From Promethearchaeota archaeon (GTDB lineage Archaea; Asgardarchaeota; Lokiarchaeia; Sigynarchaeales; SOKP01), in contig JAEOTL010000400.1 of the NCBI GenBank assembly GCA_016839845.1, positions 1 through 7,901 of the forward strand: a stretch of DNA of 7,901 nucleotides, read 5' to 3'. Shown one piece after another: positions 6,779 to 7,901 of the stretch. The position numbers and the translations under genes were made by a program. Position 1 is the first letter of the stretch. Each line of letters begins with the position of its first letter. Below the pieces are notes generated by a model that was given only the letters and a program-made list of their open reading frames with translations, had not been told where the DNA came from and did no database searches.

Positions 6779-7444
6779 TCAATAAATAAAAGGGATAAGT
6801 CTTTTAGTCCGTTTTTTATAATCTTCAAATTGTTTCCCAAACTTCTTTAATAATAGTCTTTCTTCCTCAATTATACGCATTCTAAATATTAAAAAGTAAT
6901 AAATAAACATTATAATAAGAATAATGACACTTCTGAAAACAAGACAAAATCCTATAGTTGCAATTAAACCACCAGAATACATGGGATTTCTAATATAATT
7001 ATACACACCGTTAGTAATGAGTTGGTGATTCTTTTCAATAATCAATTCACCTGTCCCAAATCGTCCTAATTGAGTTCTTGCGATAATTGTGAAAAGTCCA
7101 CCGGAAAGATAAATAGTAAATCCTAGATAACTCACAATAATATTATTCCAGAGAGGAATAAACAAAGTTATTAATATCTTATTTTCATAAAAGGCTCCAA
7201 TCAAGAAGAAAGGAGAGGCTAAGATCATTACTAGAATTAAAATGCTGTATTTTTTTGATGGTGCTCTTTCCTCTGGTAAAGAACGAATCAATGTATCAGC
7301 AAGTGTAATTACGTAAGCAGTGATTAAATAAAGCACATAAATAGGAATAAAATAAATCTCGGGTGCGAGTAATATATAGAATAGATTCTGGTAAATAAGA
7401 TAAATAACTATGAAAAGAAGTAGCTTTTTCCCTATATCTTTCAT
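6779..7444 (-). CDS. Isoprenylcysteine carboxyl methyltransferase / phospholipid methyltransferase family membrane protein
   Basis: An integral membrane SAM-dependent methyltransferase of 221 residues, the usual size for prokaryotic ICMT/PEMT-like proteins. Hydrophobic segments lie at about 7-27, 30-50, 67-87, 100-122 and a hairpin-like stretch at 158-187. The family signature is clear: HQLITNGVYNYIRNPMYSGG (residues 140-159), with the R-N-P-M-Y core, then E194/E195, the FG pair at 202-203, Y209 and a closing RLIP. In this fold these C-terminal residues bind SAM. The substrate cannot be read from the sequence: prenylcysteine, a phospholipid or another lipid are all possible. The ATG at 7444 has no ribosome site, but a TATA-like element about 30 bp upstream fits a nearly leaderless mRNA. 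The GTPase gene follows on the same strand after 230 bp, and its product lacks a C-terminal Cys. Confidence 0.85.
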   Translation of the reverse strand: MKDIGKKLLLFIVIYLIYQNLFYILLAPEIYFIPIYVLYLITAYVITLADTLIRSLPEERAPSKKYSILILVMILASPFFLIGAFYENKILITLFIPLWNNIIVSYLGFTIYLSGGLFTIIARTQLGRFGTGELIIEKNHQLITNGVYNYIRNPMYSGGLIATIGFCLVFRSVIILIIMFIYYFLIFRMRIIEEERLLLKKFGKQFEDYKKRTKRLIPFIY

Positions 7445-7470
7445 ATTAAAGGCATTTTTACTTTGGTTTT

Positions 7471-7480
7471 GATATAATAA
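7471..7480 (-). promoter_or_regulatory. TATA-like element, candidate promoter of the methyltransferase gene
   Basis: TTATTATATC on the minus strand is centred about 32 bp before the ATG at 7444. The expected start lies near 7450, leaving a leader of about 6 nt, which agrees with the lack of a Shine-Dalgarno site. The upstream flank is not a good BRE match. Confidence 0.4.
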
Positions 7481-7551
7481 GGGTAAGATTTTTCATTTAA
7501 AATTTATGGAAAATTAGCGCCATTTATTTTTTTAAGAATCTTTTTTACCCT

Positions 7552-7564
7552 CGAACTATAATTA
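7552..7564 (+). promoter_or_regulatory. BRE-like CGAA plus TATAATTA, candidate promoter of the flavoprotein gene
   Basis: CGAA (7552-7555) followed by TATAATTA (7557-7564) lies about 34 bp before the ATG at 7595. The expected start is near 7586, a leader of about 9 nt. No strong ribosome site is present before the ATG, only an A-rich stretch. The 150-bp divergent region (7445-7594) shows no other convincing structure. Confidence 0.4.
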
Positions 7565-7594
7565 ATGTATATTAAATCAAGAAGCTAAAAAAAA

Positions 7595-7901
7595 ATGAAC
7601 GTTATCGGCATATCTGGGACTCCAAGGAAAGAAGGTAATAGTGAAATACTCTTAAGATACGCGTTAAAACCTTTTGAAGATCATGGCTGGGATGTTAAGT
7701 TATTTCTTCTTAGTGAATTAAGAGTTGAGCCTTGTAATGCGTGTGAATCATGTAAAGAAAGTGGGACCTGTATCATTGATGATGATATGCAAGGAATTTA
7801 TGAAGCATTTGGTTGGTGTGATGCAATTATCGTATCAAGTCCGGTATATTCTCGAAATGTTAGTTCCCAATTACTTTCAGTACTCGATAGACATTACGCG
7901 G
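7595..7901 (+). CDS. Iron-sulfur flavoprotein / NADPH-dependent FMN reductase-like protein (3'-truncated)
   Basis: The first 102 codons of a flavodoxin-fold protein that runs off the window. The N-terminus reads MNVIGISGTPRKEGNSE, the FMN-phosphate loop of this family (SGTPRKEGNS, residues 7-16). Residues 47-59 hold a compact cysteine motif, C-x2-C-x2-C-x5-C (C47, C50, C53, C59), as in archaeal iron-sulfur flavoproteins that bind a 4Fe-4S cluster close to FMN. DDDM (62-65) and SSPVYSRNVSSQ (81-92), where SPVY is the second FMN-contact loop, follow in the family order. Such proteins are cytoplasmic electron-transfer or oxidant-reducing enzymes; the donor and acceptor here are unknown. Full family members are about 180-220 residues, so roughly half is missing. 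It is transcribed divergently from the methyltransferase. Confidence 0.88.
   Translation, partial: MNVIGISGTPRKEGNSEILLRYALKPFEDHGWDVKLFLLSELRVEPCNACESCKESGTCIIDDDMQGIYEAFGWCDAIIVSSPVYSRNVSSQLLSVLDRHYA

Noticed and set aside
6779..7444. Idea that the ICMT-like enzyme methylates the neighbouring GTPase
   Set aside because: The GTPase ends in TIKNI with no C-terminal Cys or CaaX-like motif, so it offers no prenylcysteine.

Overview
The window is AT-rich archaeal DNA, most likely from an Asgard archaeon of the Lokiarchaeia type. Four things point that way: a Rab/Ras-like small GTPase carrying an N-terminal Roadblock/LC7 domain, a very large Ig-repeat surface protein with a big cytoplasmic tail, genes that appear nearly leaderless with archaeal-style TATA elements, and a membrane methyltransferase beside a cysteine-motif flavoprotein. 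The assignment is an inference; there is no rRNA or other phylogenetic marker.

Layout. Positions 1-4965 (+) are the 3' portion of a giant gene: the end of a DUF2341-like domain, a LamG/concanavalin-like domain, ten Ig-like repeats of about 92 residues, an Fn3-like domain, one transmembrane helix and a cytoplasmic region of about 366 residues. After a 35-bp gap with a T9 tract it meets, tail to tail, a 515-codon gene (5001-6548, -) encoding Roadblock, small GTPase and a C-terminal domain that looks like a degenerate second G domain. Then come 230 bp of regulatory-looking DNA, with a 17-bp palindrome and two TATA-like boxes, and an ICMT/PEMT-family membrane methyltransferase (6779-7444, -). A divergent 150-bp promoter region leads to the start of an iron-sulfur flavoprotein-like gene (7595 to the window end, +).

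Working together. The large protein looks like a receptor or adhesin: its outside part is a stalk of glycosylatable repeats with a LamG head, and its inside part is substantial. The Roadblock-GTPase next to it would act in the cytoplasm. A functional link between them is only suggested by adjacency; they face each other and cannot share a transcript. The methyltransferase and the flavoprotein look like ordinary neighbours with divergent promoters. The GTPase has no C-terminal cysteine, so it is not an obvious substrate of the ICMT-like enzyme.

The most noteworthy item is the three-part Roadblock-GTPase-pseudoGTPase protein. By eye its last 155 residues follow the G domain strand by strand while every nucleotide-binding motif is lost, and its active G domain has an altered switch II (WDIGAQ).
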